Under the pieces are notes generated by a model. The model saw only the letters and a list, made by a program, of their open reading frames with translations, was not told the DNA's origin and did no database searches. A DNA stretch of 63,396 nucleotides from Acidimicrobiales bacterium (lineage in GTDB: Bacteria; Actinomycetota; Acidimicrobiia; Acidimicrobiales; Poriferisodalaceae). Positions within the stretch are counted from its first letter, which is position 1. Each line of letters opens with the position of its first letter. The stretch spans positions 1-63,396 of the forward strand of contig VYDH01000010.1 of NCBI GenBank assembly GCA_009843525.1, in the 5' to 3' direction. A program made the position numbers and the translations under genes. Below, piece by piece: positions 8,548 to 17,586 of the stretch.

Positions 8548-9453
8548 ATGAGCCCCCGGCGCCGGACGGTTGTGACGGTGGTCGTGCTGCTCGCGATCGT
8601 CGCAGCAGCGGCGATTATCGGCGTCTGGCGCGTGCTCGGCGATGCCCCCGAAGAGGTCAGCCTGGCCGAAGCGGTCGAAATCGCCGAACAGGCGCAAGAA
8701 AACCCAGATCCCCCAGCGTCGCCGACCACTGCGGCGGCGAGCAGGGAGGTCGCCGGGAACGATGACGCTGCCCCCGATGCCGCAGACGGCGACGCCGCGG
8801 GCGTGGACGACGGCGACAGCGCTGGTGTATCGGTAGCAAGCGACGGCGATAGCGACGCGGCCGCGGCAGCTGACGCCGCAATGACTTCGACAGAGGAGCT
8901 GGACGGCACGTGGGCAGTGGATGCCGAGACCGGGGAATTCACCCTGGATGACGCCACTGGCTCGTTCGCTGGCTTCCGCGTTGACGAGGAGCTGGCGCGC
9001 ATCGGCGCATTCACAGCCGTAGGCCGCACCGGCGATGTCAGCGGCACGTTGGTGATCGCCGAGGAATCTGTGACTTCCGTGGAGATTGAGGTTGACCTGA
9101 CCACGCTCCGGACCGACGACAGCCGCCGCGATGGCGCGGTCCAGCGAGCACTGGGCACCTCTCAGCACCCCACGGCCACGTTCTCGCTCACCGAGGAATT
9201 GCACATCGACGGCGCCGTGGAACTCGGCGGGTCCATCAGCCTCATGGCATCGGGCGACCTGACGGTCAACGGCATCACCCAGCCAGTGACCATCGACATC
9301 GAAGCCCAGCTCGTCGGCAGCGTCATCGCCGTCGTCGGCTCGGTCGAGATCACCTTCGCCGACTTCGACGTGACCGTGCCGCAGGTGCCCATCGTGCTGT
9401 CGGCCGAAGATCACGGAATCATGGAGTTCCAGCTGCTGTTCAGACGCTCTTGA
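8548..9453 (+). CDS. YceI family protein, membrane-anchored with acidic linker
   Basis: 301 residues. A basic start (MSPRRRT) and a hydrophobic segment at about 8-28 form a signal anchor. A low-complexity Asp/Ala-rich linker runs to about residue 115. The C-terminal YceI-like lipocalin barrel is marked by GTWAVDAETGEF, a strand VEIEVDLTTLRTDDSRRDGA, the family block QHPTATFSL and GDLTVNGITQPVTI. YceI proteins bind isoprenoids or amphiphilic ligands; here the domain would sit outside the membrane on a flexible stalk. The gene is divergent from guaB with overlapping -10 boxes. The ligand is unknown. Confidence 0.85.
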   Translation: MSPRRRTVVTVVVLLAIVAAAAIIGVWRVLGDAPEEVSLAEAVEIAEQAQENPDPPASPTTAAASREVAGNDDAAPDAADGDAAGVDDGDSAGVSVASDGDSDAAAAADAAMTSTEELDGTWAVDAETGEFTLDDATGSFAGFRVDEELARIGAFTAVGRTGDVSGTLVIAEESVTSVEIEVDLTTLRTDDSRRDGAVQRALGTSQHPTATFSLTEELHIDGAVELGGSISLMASGDLTVNGITQPVTIDIEAQLVGSVIAVVGSVEITFADFDVTVPQVPIVLSAEDHGIMEFQLLFRRS

Positions 9454-9460
9454 GCGTCTG
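9441..9460. terminator. Hairpin between convergent genes, possible bidirectional terminator
   Basis: CAGACGCTC and GAGCGTCTG form a perfect inverted repeat around TT, overlapping the TGA of the YceI gene. Convergent genes end at 9453 and 9518. There is no T-run. Confidence 0.45.
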
Positions 9461-9517
9461 AAGCGTCGGACGGATCGGCGCCGTTGGGCGTCGGAACCGT
9501 CAGATACAGCGGCGCTC

Positions 9518-11212
9518 CTAATCGAAGCGTTCGCGCAGCCGGTACTTCTGGATCTTGCCGCTCGGCGTCATCGGGAACTCGTCGACGATCACGAGTTCCT
9601 CAGGCCAGAACTGGCGCGTCACCTGTTGGTCATCGAGGAATTCCGTGAGCTCAGCCAGTGTCGGCGCCTCGCCGACGGGCTGAACGAACGCGCAGCCGAT
9701 CTCGCCGAGTCGTTCATGAGGCTTGGCGACGATGGCGGCGACACCGACGCCTGGGTGTCGCAGCAGGACATCTTCGACTTCCTTGACAGGGACGTTCTCG
9801 CCGCCGCGGATCACCAAGTCCTTCGTACGGCCCGCGATGCTGATGTACCCGTCGCTGTTCATGACCGCCCGGTCGCCGGTGTCGAACCAGCCTTCTGTCC
9901 AGGACTGCTCAGTGAACTCCCGCCCGGCCATGTAGCCGGCGAACAGCGCGCTGCCGCGGCATTGCAGGTCGCCCTCGGCGTCGGTTACTGCCTGGCCGGA
10001 TTCGTCGATCACCCGCACCTCGTTGTCGTCCACGGCGCGGCCGTCGGTGAGCCGGCGCTCGAGCGGGTCGCTGGGCCGGCCCACGGTCAACAGGCCGGTT
10101 TCGGTCATGCCCCAGCCAGGCATCACCACGCAATCGGGCAACAGTTCGAGCGCACGTTCGAGCACCGGGCGCGGGATCGCTGCACCCGCACACAGGAATC
10201 GCTGCCACGTGGACAGGTCGTAGCCGGCCAGATCATCGACGTTGAGCACATCGGCGAGGAATGGCGTTGCACCCATCGACAGCTGGATCCGGTGTTGGCC
10301 GATGAGCCCCACGAACTCCACCGGGTCCCACACGTCCTGCATGACGACGTGGCCGCCGGTGTAGAGCGGCAGCCGCATCCCGTACAAGTAGCCGGTCTGG
10401 TGGCCCAGGGTGGAGGCCATGTGGGTGACGTATGCCTGCGGCGCGCCGGCGCCAGGGTGCGGATCGAGCCCCTCGCACACCGTGTCGAGGAAGGCATCGA
10501 CGGCCACCGACAGGATGTTGTGGGTGTGCATGACGCCCTTGGGCAGGCCGGTAGTGCCCGAGGTGAACATCATCTCGCACACGTCATTGGGCCCCGGCCG
10601 GCACAGGTCGACGGCGGCGCGGTCGTACGACGAGAACCGGCCTTCCTCGACCAGGTCCTCCCAGGTGATCGCGCCCTCCGGCAGCCACGACTCGTCCCCG
10701 TCGGCATCCGACTGCAAGGTCTCGGGCGATGGCACCACCACCAACTCGGTGACCCATTCGCAGCGCTCGCGCAGCTCGGCGTGCATCTCGGCGAGCTTGA
10801 AGCCCCGGTAGCTGTCGGCGGTGACCACCACCATCGGCCGGCCGAGTTCGCTCATCACCGTGAGCTCGTTGTGCCGGAAGATCGGTGCCACCGGGTTCAC
10901 CACCGCTCCGATGCGGTCGCATGCCACCGCCGTCACCACGAAGTGGCGCCAATTCGGCAGCTGCAGCTGGACGACCGTGCCGGGACGGACGCCGATCTCC
11001 AGCAGGCCCTTGCTCACGGCATCGATGTCGGCGCCGAGCTCGCCCCAGGTCATGGTGCCGAAGCGATCGGTGATGACCGGCTCGCCGGCCCGCTCGGCAG
11101 TCCACCTGTCGATCCGCTCGTCGAGCAGCCGGTTCGGCCACGCTCCCGAAGCGCTCAACTCGTCGATGCGCTCCGATGCCAGCGTCGTCTCGAAGAATCG
11201 CTTTGCGGACAT
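9518..11212 (-). CDS. AMP-dependent acyl-CoA ligase (cyclohexanecarboxylate/fatty acid-CoA ligase-like)
   Basis: Adenylate-forming ligase of 564 residues that activates a carboxylic acid to its CoA thioester via an acyl-adenylate. The P-loop-like block is MMFTSGTTGLPKGVMHTH, the adenine motif is PGWGMTETGLLTVG, the hinge is GWFDTGDRAVMNSDGYISIAGRTKDLVIRGGENV and the C-terminal lysine lies in PMTPSGKIQKYRLRE. The start has AAAGGGA upstream. It follows the LLM monooxygenase at 11237-12169 by 24 nt, so the pair likely handles one compound. The wording of the core resembles cyclohexanecarboxylate-CoA ligases, but the substrate is not certain. Confidence 0.88.
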   Translation of the reverse strand: MSAKRFFETTLASERIDELSASGAWPNRLLDERIDRWTAERAGEPVITDRFGTMTWGELGADIDAVSKGLLEIGVRPGTVVQLQLPNWRHFVVTAVACDRIGAVVNPVAPIFRHNELTVMSELGRPMVVVTADSYRGFKLAEMHAELRERCEWVTELVVVPSPETLQSDADGDESWLPEGAITWEDLVEEGRFSSYDRAAVDLCRPGPNDVCEMMFTSGTTGLPKGVMHTHNILSVAVDAFLDTVCEGLDPHPGAGAPQAYVTHMASTLGHQTGYLYGMRLPLYTGGHVVMQDVWDPVEFVGLIGQHRIQLSMGATPFLADVLNVDDLAGYDLSTWQRFLCAGAAIPRPVLERALELLPDCVVMPGWGMTETGLLTVGRPSDPLERRLTDGRAVDDNEVRVIDESGQAVTDAEGDLQCRGSALFAGYMAGREFTEQSWTEGWFDTGDRAVMNSDGYISIAGRTKDLVIRGGENVPVKEVEDVLLRHPGVGVAAIVAKPHERLGEIGCAFVQPVGEAPTLAELTEFLDDQQVTRQFWPEELVIVDEFPMTPSGKIQKYRLRERFD

Positions 11213-11236
11213 CGGTGTCCCTTTCGGCGACTGGGC

Positions 11237-12169
11237 CTAGCCCTCGCGGAAGCGCGGAAGCACCTCCGCTGCCCAGAATCGTTCACTCTCTTCGATGTAG
11301 CTCATGGGCGAGGCGGCGCTCAACACGACGGTGCGCGCGCCGGCGTCGATGTACTCGCGCAGCCTCGCCTCGCAGCGGTCGGGATCGCCCGCGATGGCGA
11401 ACTTGTGAACGAGCTGCGAAAAGTCTTGCGCGTACTGCTTGGACAGCCGCTCGGCGGCGTACTTGATAGCCGTGTCGTTGTCTTCGTGACAGCAGAAGAA
11501 CACGAACAGGCCGGACTCGACCGGCGTCGGGTTGCCTTCGTCTTCCCGGTAGCCGGCGATTGCCTCGATTGACTGCGCGAGCCGCTCGGGCGTGTACATG
11601 TACGGCAGCCAGCCGTCGCCGTAGCGTGCTGCCCGTCGCCACGCGGCATCCTGCCTGCCTGAAACCCACACCGGCGGCGGCGATGCCGGCTTGGGAGCCA
11701 GCGTGACGCCGTTCAGGGTGTTGAAGCGGCCCTCGAACGTGACGTCGTCTTCGGTGAACAACCGCCGCATGATCTCAAGCGCCTCATTGGTCCGGGCGCC
11801 ACGTTCGCGCACCGGCACGCCGCACGCCTCGAACTCCGAGGGCATCTCGCCGCCCACGCCGACGCCGAGGTGGAAGCGACCACCCGAGGCCACGTCGAGG
11901 GAGGCCGCGAGCTTGGCGCACAGCGCCGCCGGGTAGAGCGGGATGAGCGTGATCGATGTCATCAGCTTGAGCGTGGTGGTGGCGCCCGCTGCGACCGCCA
12001 GCGAGATGAAGCCGTTCGACGTCGGCACGTGGAAGAACACGTGCTCGCCGGTGGTGGCGTAGTCGTAGCCGAGCGCTTCGATCTCACGCGCAGCCCCCGC
12101 GATGTCGTCGCTGCGGCGAATTGCCAGCCCGAACTCGATCTTGCCGTTGGCCGGTGTGCTGTCGCTCAT
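11237..12169 (-). CDS. LLM class flavin/F420-dependent oxidoreductase
   Basis: Luciferase-like oxidoreductase of 310 residues. Typical blocks are IEFGLAIRR, GYDYATTGEHVFFHVPT, TLKLMTSITLIPLYPA, LDVASGGRFHLGVGVG and PPPVWVSGR. Spacing and length match the F420-type subfamily with a TIGR03619-like layout, though cofactor choice is inferred. The start at 12169 has AGGGGGA upstream; a very long reading in the same frame extends across the divergent serine hydrolase gene and is not real. It is the first gene of a unit with the acyl-CoA ligase. Confidence 0.87.
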   Translation of the reverse strand: MSDSTPANGKIEFGLAIRRSDDIAGAAREIEALGYDYATTGEHVFFHVPTSNGFISLAVAAGATTTLKLMTSITLIPLYPAALCAKLAASLDVASGGRFHLGVGVGGEMPSEFEACGVPVRERGARTNEALEIMRRLFTEDDVTFEGRFNTLNGVTLAPKPASPPPVWVSGRQDAAWRRAARYGDGWLPYMYTPERLAQSIEAIAGYREDEGNPTPVESGLFVFFCCHEDNDTAIKYAAERLSKQYAQDFSQLVHKFAIAGDPDRCEARLREYIDAGARTVVLSAASPMSYIEESERFWAAEVLPRFREG

Positions 12170-12268
12170 TGCGTCCCCCTGTGTTTCCCGCTCATGTGAG
12201 CTTCGCTCACGGGCCGCTCGGGCCCGGGGCTTGCCGCTCTTGTGGAGCGAGACGGTAGCCGCGGGTGC

Positions 12269-12274
12269 TAGGCC
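12269..12274 (+). promoter_or_regulatory. Weak -10-like box (TAGGCC), leaderless
   Basis: TAGGCC ends 6 nt before the GTG at 12281. Spacing matches the pattern in this window, but the last base is not T. Confidence 0.25.
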
Positions 12275-12280
12275 AAGGCC

Positions 12281-13420
12281 GTGAGCACAACAACTGACGC
12301 TGCAACCACAGTCCAACCGTCCCGCATCGACGCTCTGCTCGACCGCTGCAAGCGCGAGGTGGAGTCGGGCCTGCTGCCGAGCTGCCAGGTGGCTGTCGGA
12401 TTCGAAGGCGAGATCGTTGCGCAGGCCACCTACGGCGATGCCACTGACGAGACCCGCTATTGCATCTTCTCGGCCACCAAGCCGTTCGTTGCATCGACGA
12501 TGTGGCAGCTCATCAGCGAGGGGGTGGTGGAACTCGACGCCACCGCAGCCAGCTACGTGCCGGCGTTCGGCGAGAATGGCAAGGACCAGATCACGGTGGA
12601 GCAGGTGATGCTGCACACGTCGGGCTTCCCGCACGCCCCGCTGAAGCCGCCGGCGTGGGACACCTCGGAGTCGCGGCTGGCAGCCATGGCGAACTGGCGG
12701 CTCAACTGGGAGCCCGGTACTCGCTACGAGTACCACCCGACCTCGGCGCACTGGGTGCTTGCAGAGATCATCAACGCGGTGACCGGCAACGATTTCCGCG
12801 ACGAGGTGCACGAGCGTGTCACCGGCCCGCTGGGGCTGCCCCGCATGCTGGGCTTGGTTGCCGACGACCAGGACGGCATAGCGGAGCTGATCCTGGTGGG
12901 AGAGCCGGCCACGCCCGACGAGCTCGAAGCGACGTTCGGCGTGCGTGAACTGCCCATGACCGAGGTCACCAACGAGGCAATCCTGCGATTCAACGAGCCG
13001 TCGGTGCGCGAGGTGGGCGTGCCGGGCGGCGGAGGGTTCGGCACTGCGGTCGACCTGGCGCTCTTCTACCAGGGCCTGCTCCACAACCCCGACGAACTCT
13101 GGGACCCTGCGATGCTGGCCACGGGCACCGGCGAGGTGCGCAACACCCTGCCCGACCCCATGGGCATGCCCGCCAACCGCTCGATCGGGCTGTTCCTGGC
13201 CGGTGACGACGGCCTGTCGAACATGCGCGGGCTGGGCCGGACCGTGTCGCCGATGGCATTCGGGCACAACGGCGCCGGCGGGCAGCTCGCCTGGGGCGAT
13301 CCGGCCACTGGGCTGTCGCTCGGCTACACCACCAACGGCTACGACGAGCACGAAGTGCGCCAGCCCCGCCGCGACACTGCGATCAGCAGCCTCGCGGGTC
13401 TCTGCACCACCCCGGACTGA
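12281..13420 (+). CDS. Serine hydrolase, beta-lactamase/EstB-like
   Basis: Class C beta-lactamase-fold hydrolase of 379 residues. The nucleophile motif S-x-x-K is seen as S64-A-T-K67 in CIFSATKPF, with a Tyr motif around Y151 in RYEYHPTSAHW and a GGGGFGTAVDLALFYQGLL segment near the active-site wall. No signal peptide is present, so it acts in the cytoplasm, probably as an esterase or amidase rather than as an antibiotic resistance enzyme. It starts with GTG and is divergent from the monooxygenase/ligase operon. Confidence 0.87.
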   Translation: MSTTTDAATTVQPSRIDALLDRCKREVESGLLPSCQVAVGFEGEIVAQATYGDATDETRYCIFSATKPFVASTMWQLISEGVVELDATAASYVPAFGENGKDQITVEQVMLHTSGFPHAPLKPPAWDTSESRLAAMANWRLNWEPGTRYEYHPTSAHWVLAEIINAVTGNDFRDEVHERVTGPLGLPRMLGLVADDQDGIAELILVGEPATPDELEATFGVRELPMTEVTNEAILRFNEPSVREVGVPGGGGFGTAVDLALFYQGLLHNPDELWDPAMLATGTGEVRNTLPDPMGMPANRSIGLFLAGDDGLSNMRGLGRTVSPMAFGHNGAGGQLAWGDPATGLSLGYTTNGYDEHEVRQPRRDTAISSLAGLCTTPD

Positions 13421-13438
13421 CCCCCGTCGCGGACGTGG

Positions 13439-13444
13439 TAGCAA
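13439..13444 (+). promoter_or_regulatory. Putative -10 box (TAGCAA)
   Basis: TAGCAA ends 8 nt before the ATG at 13453, in the gap after the serine hydrolase. Confidence 0.3.
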
Positions 13445-13452
13445 CGCGGACG

Positions 13453-14169
13453 ATGCGACTCCTGGTACTGCAGCACATCGACTGCGAGCATCCGGGCCGG
13501 CTGCGCGACTTCCTGCGGGCCGACGGCGTCGAATGGACCGCCGTCGAGCTCGACGAAGGGGAGCCCATCCCGCCGCTGGAGGACTTCGACGCCATGTGGG
13601 TGATGGGCGGCCCGATGGACGTGTGGGACGTGGAGGACTGCCCCTGGCTGGTGCCCGAGAAGCGGGCCATCCGCCGCTGGGTGCGCGAGCTGCAGCGACC
13701 GTTCTTGGGGCTGTGCCTGGGGCATCAGCTGCTGGCCGATGCGCTCGGCGGAACCTGCGGCCCGCAGCGCCCGCCTGAGATCGGCGTGCTGGCCGTGGAT
13801 CTCACGCCGGAGGGCCGCAGCGACCCGATCTTCCGCCAGATGAGCGACCGCCAGCACGCGCTGCAGTGGCACTCGGTGCAGGTGGCGCAGCCGCCCGACG
13901 ATGCGGTCGTGCTCGCCAGCTCGCCGGAGTGCCGTGTGCAGGCGATGCGGGTCGGGCCGCGGGCCTGGTCGATGCAGTACCACGTCGAGGTGGAGGACGA
14001 CACGGTGCGCAACTGGGGCGCCATCGACGCCTACCGCGAAGCCCTCGAGTCGACGCTTGGCCCCGGCTCGTTGGACGCGCTCGCCGCCGACGCCGACCGC
14101 GCCATGGTCGGTTTCGCCGCCGACGCCGAGCAGCTGTACCGCAACTTCATGGCGGCAGCATTCGACTAG
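13453..14169 (+). CDS. Class I glutamine amidotransferase family protein
   Basis: Stand-alone glutaminase domain of 238 residues. The oxyanion segment VMGGPMDVWD, the nucleophile elbow GLCLGHQLLADALGG with C88 and the His-Glu pair H177/E179 in MQYHVEVE make a full Cys-His-Glu triad. Such proteins hydrolyse glutamine or gamma-glutamyl compounds; no synthase partner is adjacent, so a gamma-glutamyl peptidase-like role is possible. The start at 13453 is preferred over the GTG at 13435 because a TAGCAA box lies 8 nt before it and MRLLVLQH begins the first strand. Confidence 0.87.
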   Translation: MRLLVLQHIDCEHPGRLRDFLRADGVEWTAVELDEGEPIPPLEDFDAMWVMGGPMDVWDVEDCPWLVPEKRAIRRWVRELQRPFLGLCLGHQLLADALGGTCGPQRPPEIGVLAVDLTPEGRSDPIFRQMSDRQHALQWHSVQVAQPPDDAVVLASSPECRVQAMRVGPRAWSMQYHVEVEDDTVRNWGAIDAYREALESTLGPGSLDALAADADRAMVGFAADAEQLYRNFMAAAFD

Positions 14170-14225
14170 CGGGCGGGATGCCGGCAGTGGTCCGCCTCAC
14201 CATCGTGTGCCGCGAACGTCGGGGC

Positions 14226-14231
14226 TAGCTT
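14226..14231 (+). promoter_or_regulatory. Putative -10 box (TAGCTT)
   Basis: TAGCTT ends 9 nt before the ATG at 14241 of the CoA-transferase. Confidence 0.35.
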
Positions 14232-14240
14232 CGAGCCGTC

Positions 14241-16757
14241 ATGAATCAGCCCGCCAACCCTCATGGTCGCGACTCCTCGACCGTCCACGGGGCGCTGTCG
14301 GGACTGCGTGTCGTCGACCTGACCGGCGACGCAGGCCGGTTCGCGACGAAACTGCTGACCGAGCTGGGCGCCGACGTGGTGAGGGTCGGCACCGGAGCAC
14401 CGGGCCTGCCGCTGGCCGATCCGGCTGCGGCAGCGCTGGGCGGTGTCGCCGACTGGTGGTACGACGGCGGCAAGCGCCGGTGCCGTGTGGACCTGAGCAC
14501 CGCTGAAGGTCAAGACGCCTACCGCCGATTGGCTGACGCGGCCGACATGGTCGTAGAGACCGAGCGCCCCGGCAGGCTGGCCGACGCGGGTATTGACTAC
14601 CCCGACATCAGCGCCGGCAACCCAGCGCTCGTGCAGGTGTCGATCACGCCATTCGGGCGCACCGGCCCGCGGGCGCAGTGGCTCGGCTCCGACCTCGTGG
14701 CCGCTGCGATGGGCGGGATGATGGGGCTGACGGGCCTCGCTGACCGCCCGCTCAACGTCTGGGGCCGCCAGGCGTACAACTACGCGGGCTTCGTGGCGGC
14801 GGCCTCGGGCGTTGCGGCGGCATTGTCGGCCCGCTCGACGGGCCGGGGCGCGCATCTCGACCTGTCCGTCCACGAGACGGTGACCGGTTCGATCGAGAAC
14901 CTGTTCATGCAGTACTTCTTCGACGACGTGCTGCCGCTGCCCAAGGTGGCCCCGCGCCAAGGGGCGCTGCACTGGCTGCGTGCCTACGACTTGGCGGAGT
15001 GTGTGGGCGGCGACGGCGGCTACGTCATGATCACGCCGACGCCGACACCCGACCTGCTGCTGGACTGGATGGTCGAGACGGGATCCGACGAAGTCGACAA
15101 GTGGATCGGAATCGACCCCGGCGAGCTGCTGCTCAGCGTGGACGAGGTTATGGATGCCGTCCGGCGCTGGATCGCTCCGCAGGATGCGCGCGAGGTCTGG
15201 TGGGAAGCGCAGGAGCGGCATGTGGCCTTCGGCGGGGTGCTCGGCATCGCTGAGGTCTGCGCGAACCCGCAGTTCGCGCACCGGGAGTTCTTCGCCGACG
15301 TCCTGCCGCCCGGCCGGACCGCTGCGAACGGTTCACTGGTATCGGCCCGATCGATGGACACAGGCACAGGCAGCGCCGCCGGTTCGGTGACGTTGCCGGC
15401 GCGCTTGGTGCGATGGAGCGATACGGGTCGATCCGGATCCGTGCCGCCCGGCACCCCAGCCGCTGCGGACACGTCGCTCGAGGAGATATTGGCGTTGTGG
15501 GCTGCGCCCGCGGGCGAAGCTCGCAATGGCGACATCGGCAGCGTGGCCGGAGCAGCGTCGTCGGGGAACGACGCCGACGACCGGCGCCCGCTGGACGGGA
15601 TCCGTGTGGCCGACTTCACCTGGGTGCTGGCCGGACCGTCTGCCACCAAGCTGCTGGGCGACCTCGGTGCCGACGTGATCCGCATCCAGAGCGAGGAGCG
15701 CTCGACCCTCGTCAACTCGCCGGACTTCCCCTACTACTTCGTGTGGAACCGCTCCAAGCGCAGCGCCACGCTCGACATGAAGCATCCCGACGCCTTGGCG
15801 GCGGCCAAGCGGCTGATCGAGACGTGCGACGTGCTCATCGAGAACTTCAGCGCCGGAGTGCTTGACTCGTGGGGACTCGACTGGGAAACCGTGCACCAGT
15901 GGAACCCGCGGCTCGTCTACGTGACGATGTCGGGCTGCGGCCACGACGGACCGTGGCGTCATGTCATCTCGTACGCGCCCACCGTGCATGCGGTGTGCGG
16001 CATCACCCACCTGACCAACTTTGCCGACCGCGGCGACGTGGGGCCGGGCTTCTCGCTCAATGATCACTTGGCCGGATTCGCCGCGGCGGTCTCGACCGTG
16101 GGCGCGTTGTACGCCCGCGAGCGAACCGGTGAGGGGCAGCGCATCGACATGGCGCAGCTCGAAGTGGGCACCTACGCGATCGGCGCCGCGATCATCCGCC
16201 AATCGGCTGGCGTGCTGCCGCCGCGGCCTGAGGGCAACCGCGACGGCATTGCCGACCATGTGCCCAACGAGGTGTACGCGACGGGCGACGGCTTCGTGGC
16301 GGTGACGGTGACCGAGCCGGCGCAGTGGCTCGGGCTCGTCGGCTTGCTTGCCGATCCCCGGCTTGACGATCCGTCGCTCGTCACCGAGGCAGCCCGCCGG
16401 GACCGCAGGTCGATGATCGATGCCGTGCTGGGGGAGTGGTCTGCCGGTCGCACCGCAGCTGAAGCAGCCGATGCCCTGCAGGGTGCCGGTGTGCCGGCGG
16501 GGCCGGTGCAGAACTCACACCAGCTGTTCACCGACGATCCCCAGCACGCCGACCGGGGCTTCTGGCAAGCGGTGGATCATGCAGTCTTCGGCGAGCGGAC
16601 CGTTGACGCGTTCGCGGGGTTGTGGAACGGCCGGCGCTGGACGCCCCGCCATCTCAGCCCGGCGTATCTCGGCGAGCACAACTTCGACGTCTGGGCCGAT
16701 GCCGGCTACTCGCCGGAGGAGATCGCCGAGGGCATCGGCGACGGCCCGTTCCGCTGA
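14241..16757 (+). CDS. Double-domain CaiB/BaiF (type III) CoA-transferase
   Basis: An 838-residue fusion of two family III CoA-transferase units. Unit 1 (about 13-390) begins LSGLRVVDLTGDAGRFATKLL and keeps the catalytic-Asp block GAHLDLSVHE. Unit 2 (about 450-838) begins LDGIRVADFTWVLAGPSATKLLGDLGADVIRI and keeps GQRIDMAQLEVG. Unit 2 is closer to the family consensus. The enzymes move CoA between carboxylic acids; normal members are about 400 residues and form interlocked homodimers, so the fusion may fold as one internal pair. Substrates are unknown. Two related double proteins occur at 23606-26065 and 28675-31101. Confidence 0.88.
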   Translation: MNQPANPHGRDSSTVHGALSGLRVVDLTGDAGRFATKLLTELGADVVRVGTGAPGLPLADPAAAALGGVADWWYDGGKRRCRVDLSTAEGQDAYRRLADAADMVVETERPGRLADAGIDYPDISAGNPALVQVSITPFGRTGPRAQWLGSDLVAAAMGGMMGLTGLADRPLNVWGRQAYNYAGFVAAASGVAAALSARSTGRGAHLDLSVHETVTGSIENLFMQYFFDDVLPLPKVAPRQGALHWLRAYDLAECVGGDGGYVMITPTPTPDLLLDWMVETGSDEVDKWIGIDPGELLLSVDEVMDAVRRWIAPQDAREVWWEAQERHVAFGGVLGIAEVCANPQFAHREFFADVLPPGRTAANGSLVSARSMDTGTGSAAGSVTLPARLVRWSDTGRSGSVPPGTPAAADTSLEEILALWAAPAGEARNGDIGSVAGAASSGNDADDRRPLDGIRVADFTWVLAGPSATKLLGDLGADVIRIQSEERSTLVNSPDFPYYFVWNRSKRSATLDMKHPDALAAAKRLIETCDVLIENFSAGVLDSWGLDWETVHQWNPRLVYVTMSGCGHDGPWRHVISYAPTVHAVCGITHLTNFADRGDVGPGFSLNDHLAGFAAAVSTVGALYARERTGEGQRIDMAQLEVGTYAIGAAIIRQSAGVLPPRPEGNRDGIADHVPNEVYATGDGFVAVTVTEPAQWLGLVGLLADPRLDDPSLVTEAARRDRRSMIDAVLGEWSAGRTAAEAADALQGAGVPAGPVQNSHQLFTDDPQHADRGFWQAVDHAVFGERTVDAFAGLWNGRRWTPRHLSPAYLGEHNFDVWADAGYSPEEIAEGIGDGPFR

Positions 16758-16933
16758 GTAGGGGATCCACGGCCTACTGCTGAGTGAGCTGTTCCTGTCT
16801 CCGAATCCTCAGCCTTGGTACGAGATGCCACCGAGCACGAGTTGTCTTGCCGCTCGAGTGCGCGGATATAGCATCGTCGGTAGTGCCGCCGCCGACTGCA
16901 CCGCGGCCCGCCGTTGACAGGGAGGATTGGTCG

Positions 16934-17548
16934 ATGAGATTCAAGCTACGGCTTAAGTGCACAGCAGCAGCGCTCAGCGTTGTGATTTGGGCCGCATTGA
17001 CGGTTTCACCTGCATCGGCTGCCGACGGACCAGTCGTGCCGGAATCAGGCCGACAGCCTAGTGAGCTCATTGTCCCTGGAATCGCACCGGAGCCGACAAC
17101 CCAGGGCGGCGACACGGGTGGGGAACCGAATTTGGGAGGAACCGGAATAGCGAGCGGCTCTTGGCCATATCTTGGATGCCACATTTATGGCAGCAGTGAC
17201 CATATCCACGACTCTCGAAACCCCCCAGGCGATGTGGCGGTCAAAGCATTCTGGGACGAGTACTCTATAGACGCTTGCCCGAACATCGCCTACGTGAGGG
17301 TCGATCTTGAAGCGTACTACTGCTTTAGTGACCATTCGTATTGCTGGTATGAGTCTAGAGGCACAAGGACGAGCCAAGTGAGGCAAGAAGAACGCGTATC
17401 CTTGCATGTCACTTGCGACCAGCCATCGGTAAGGCAAAGCTGGCGTTCTGTAGTGTCCGTGAAGATTGATGTTCCCGGTTTCAGGGACATTCATGCGGGG
17501 CCAACTGAGACGCATAAGGCAACTTTGAACTGCTCAGTGAGTCACTAG
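16934..17548 (+). CDS. Secreted six-cysteine protein of unknown function
   Basis: 204 residues. A basic N-terminus and hydrophobic core are followed by a likely signal peptidase I site after ASA (residue 29). The exported part has a Pro/Gly-rich N-terminal stretch and then a beta-rich domain with six cysteines (WPYLGC, DACPN, YYCF, YCWY, VTCDQ, LNCS), enough for three disulfides. The start at 16934 is supported by AGGGAGG upstream. Codon use is markedly more AT-rich than in neighbouring genes. I recognise no catalytic motif. Confidence 0.75.
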   Translation: MRFKLRLKCTAAALSVVIWAALTVSPASAADGPVVPESGRQPSELIVPGIAPEPTTQGGDTGGEPNLGGTGIASGSWPYLGCHIYGSSDHIHDSRNPPGDVAVKAFWDEYSIDACPNIAYVRVDLEAYYCFSDHSYCWYESRGTRTSQVRQEERVSLHVTCDQPSVRQSWRSVVSVKIDVPGFRDIHAGPTETHKATLNCSVSH

Positions 17549-17586
17549 ATTCGCACCAGACCTTGGCTTGATGCAGGAACATTCAA

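Noticed and set aside
9626..11572. 648-codon plus-strand frame
   Set aside because: Antisense to the acyl-CoA ligase and monooxygenase, which have full motifs; composition is that of a shadow.
12170..13444. N-terminal extension of the monooxygenase frame across the serine hydrolase
   Set aside because: It is antisense to a gene with an intact S-x-x-K motif, and a good ribosome site precedes 12169.
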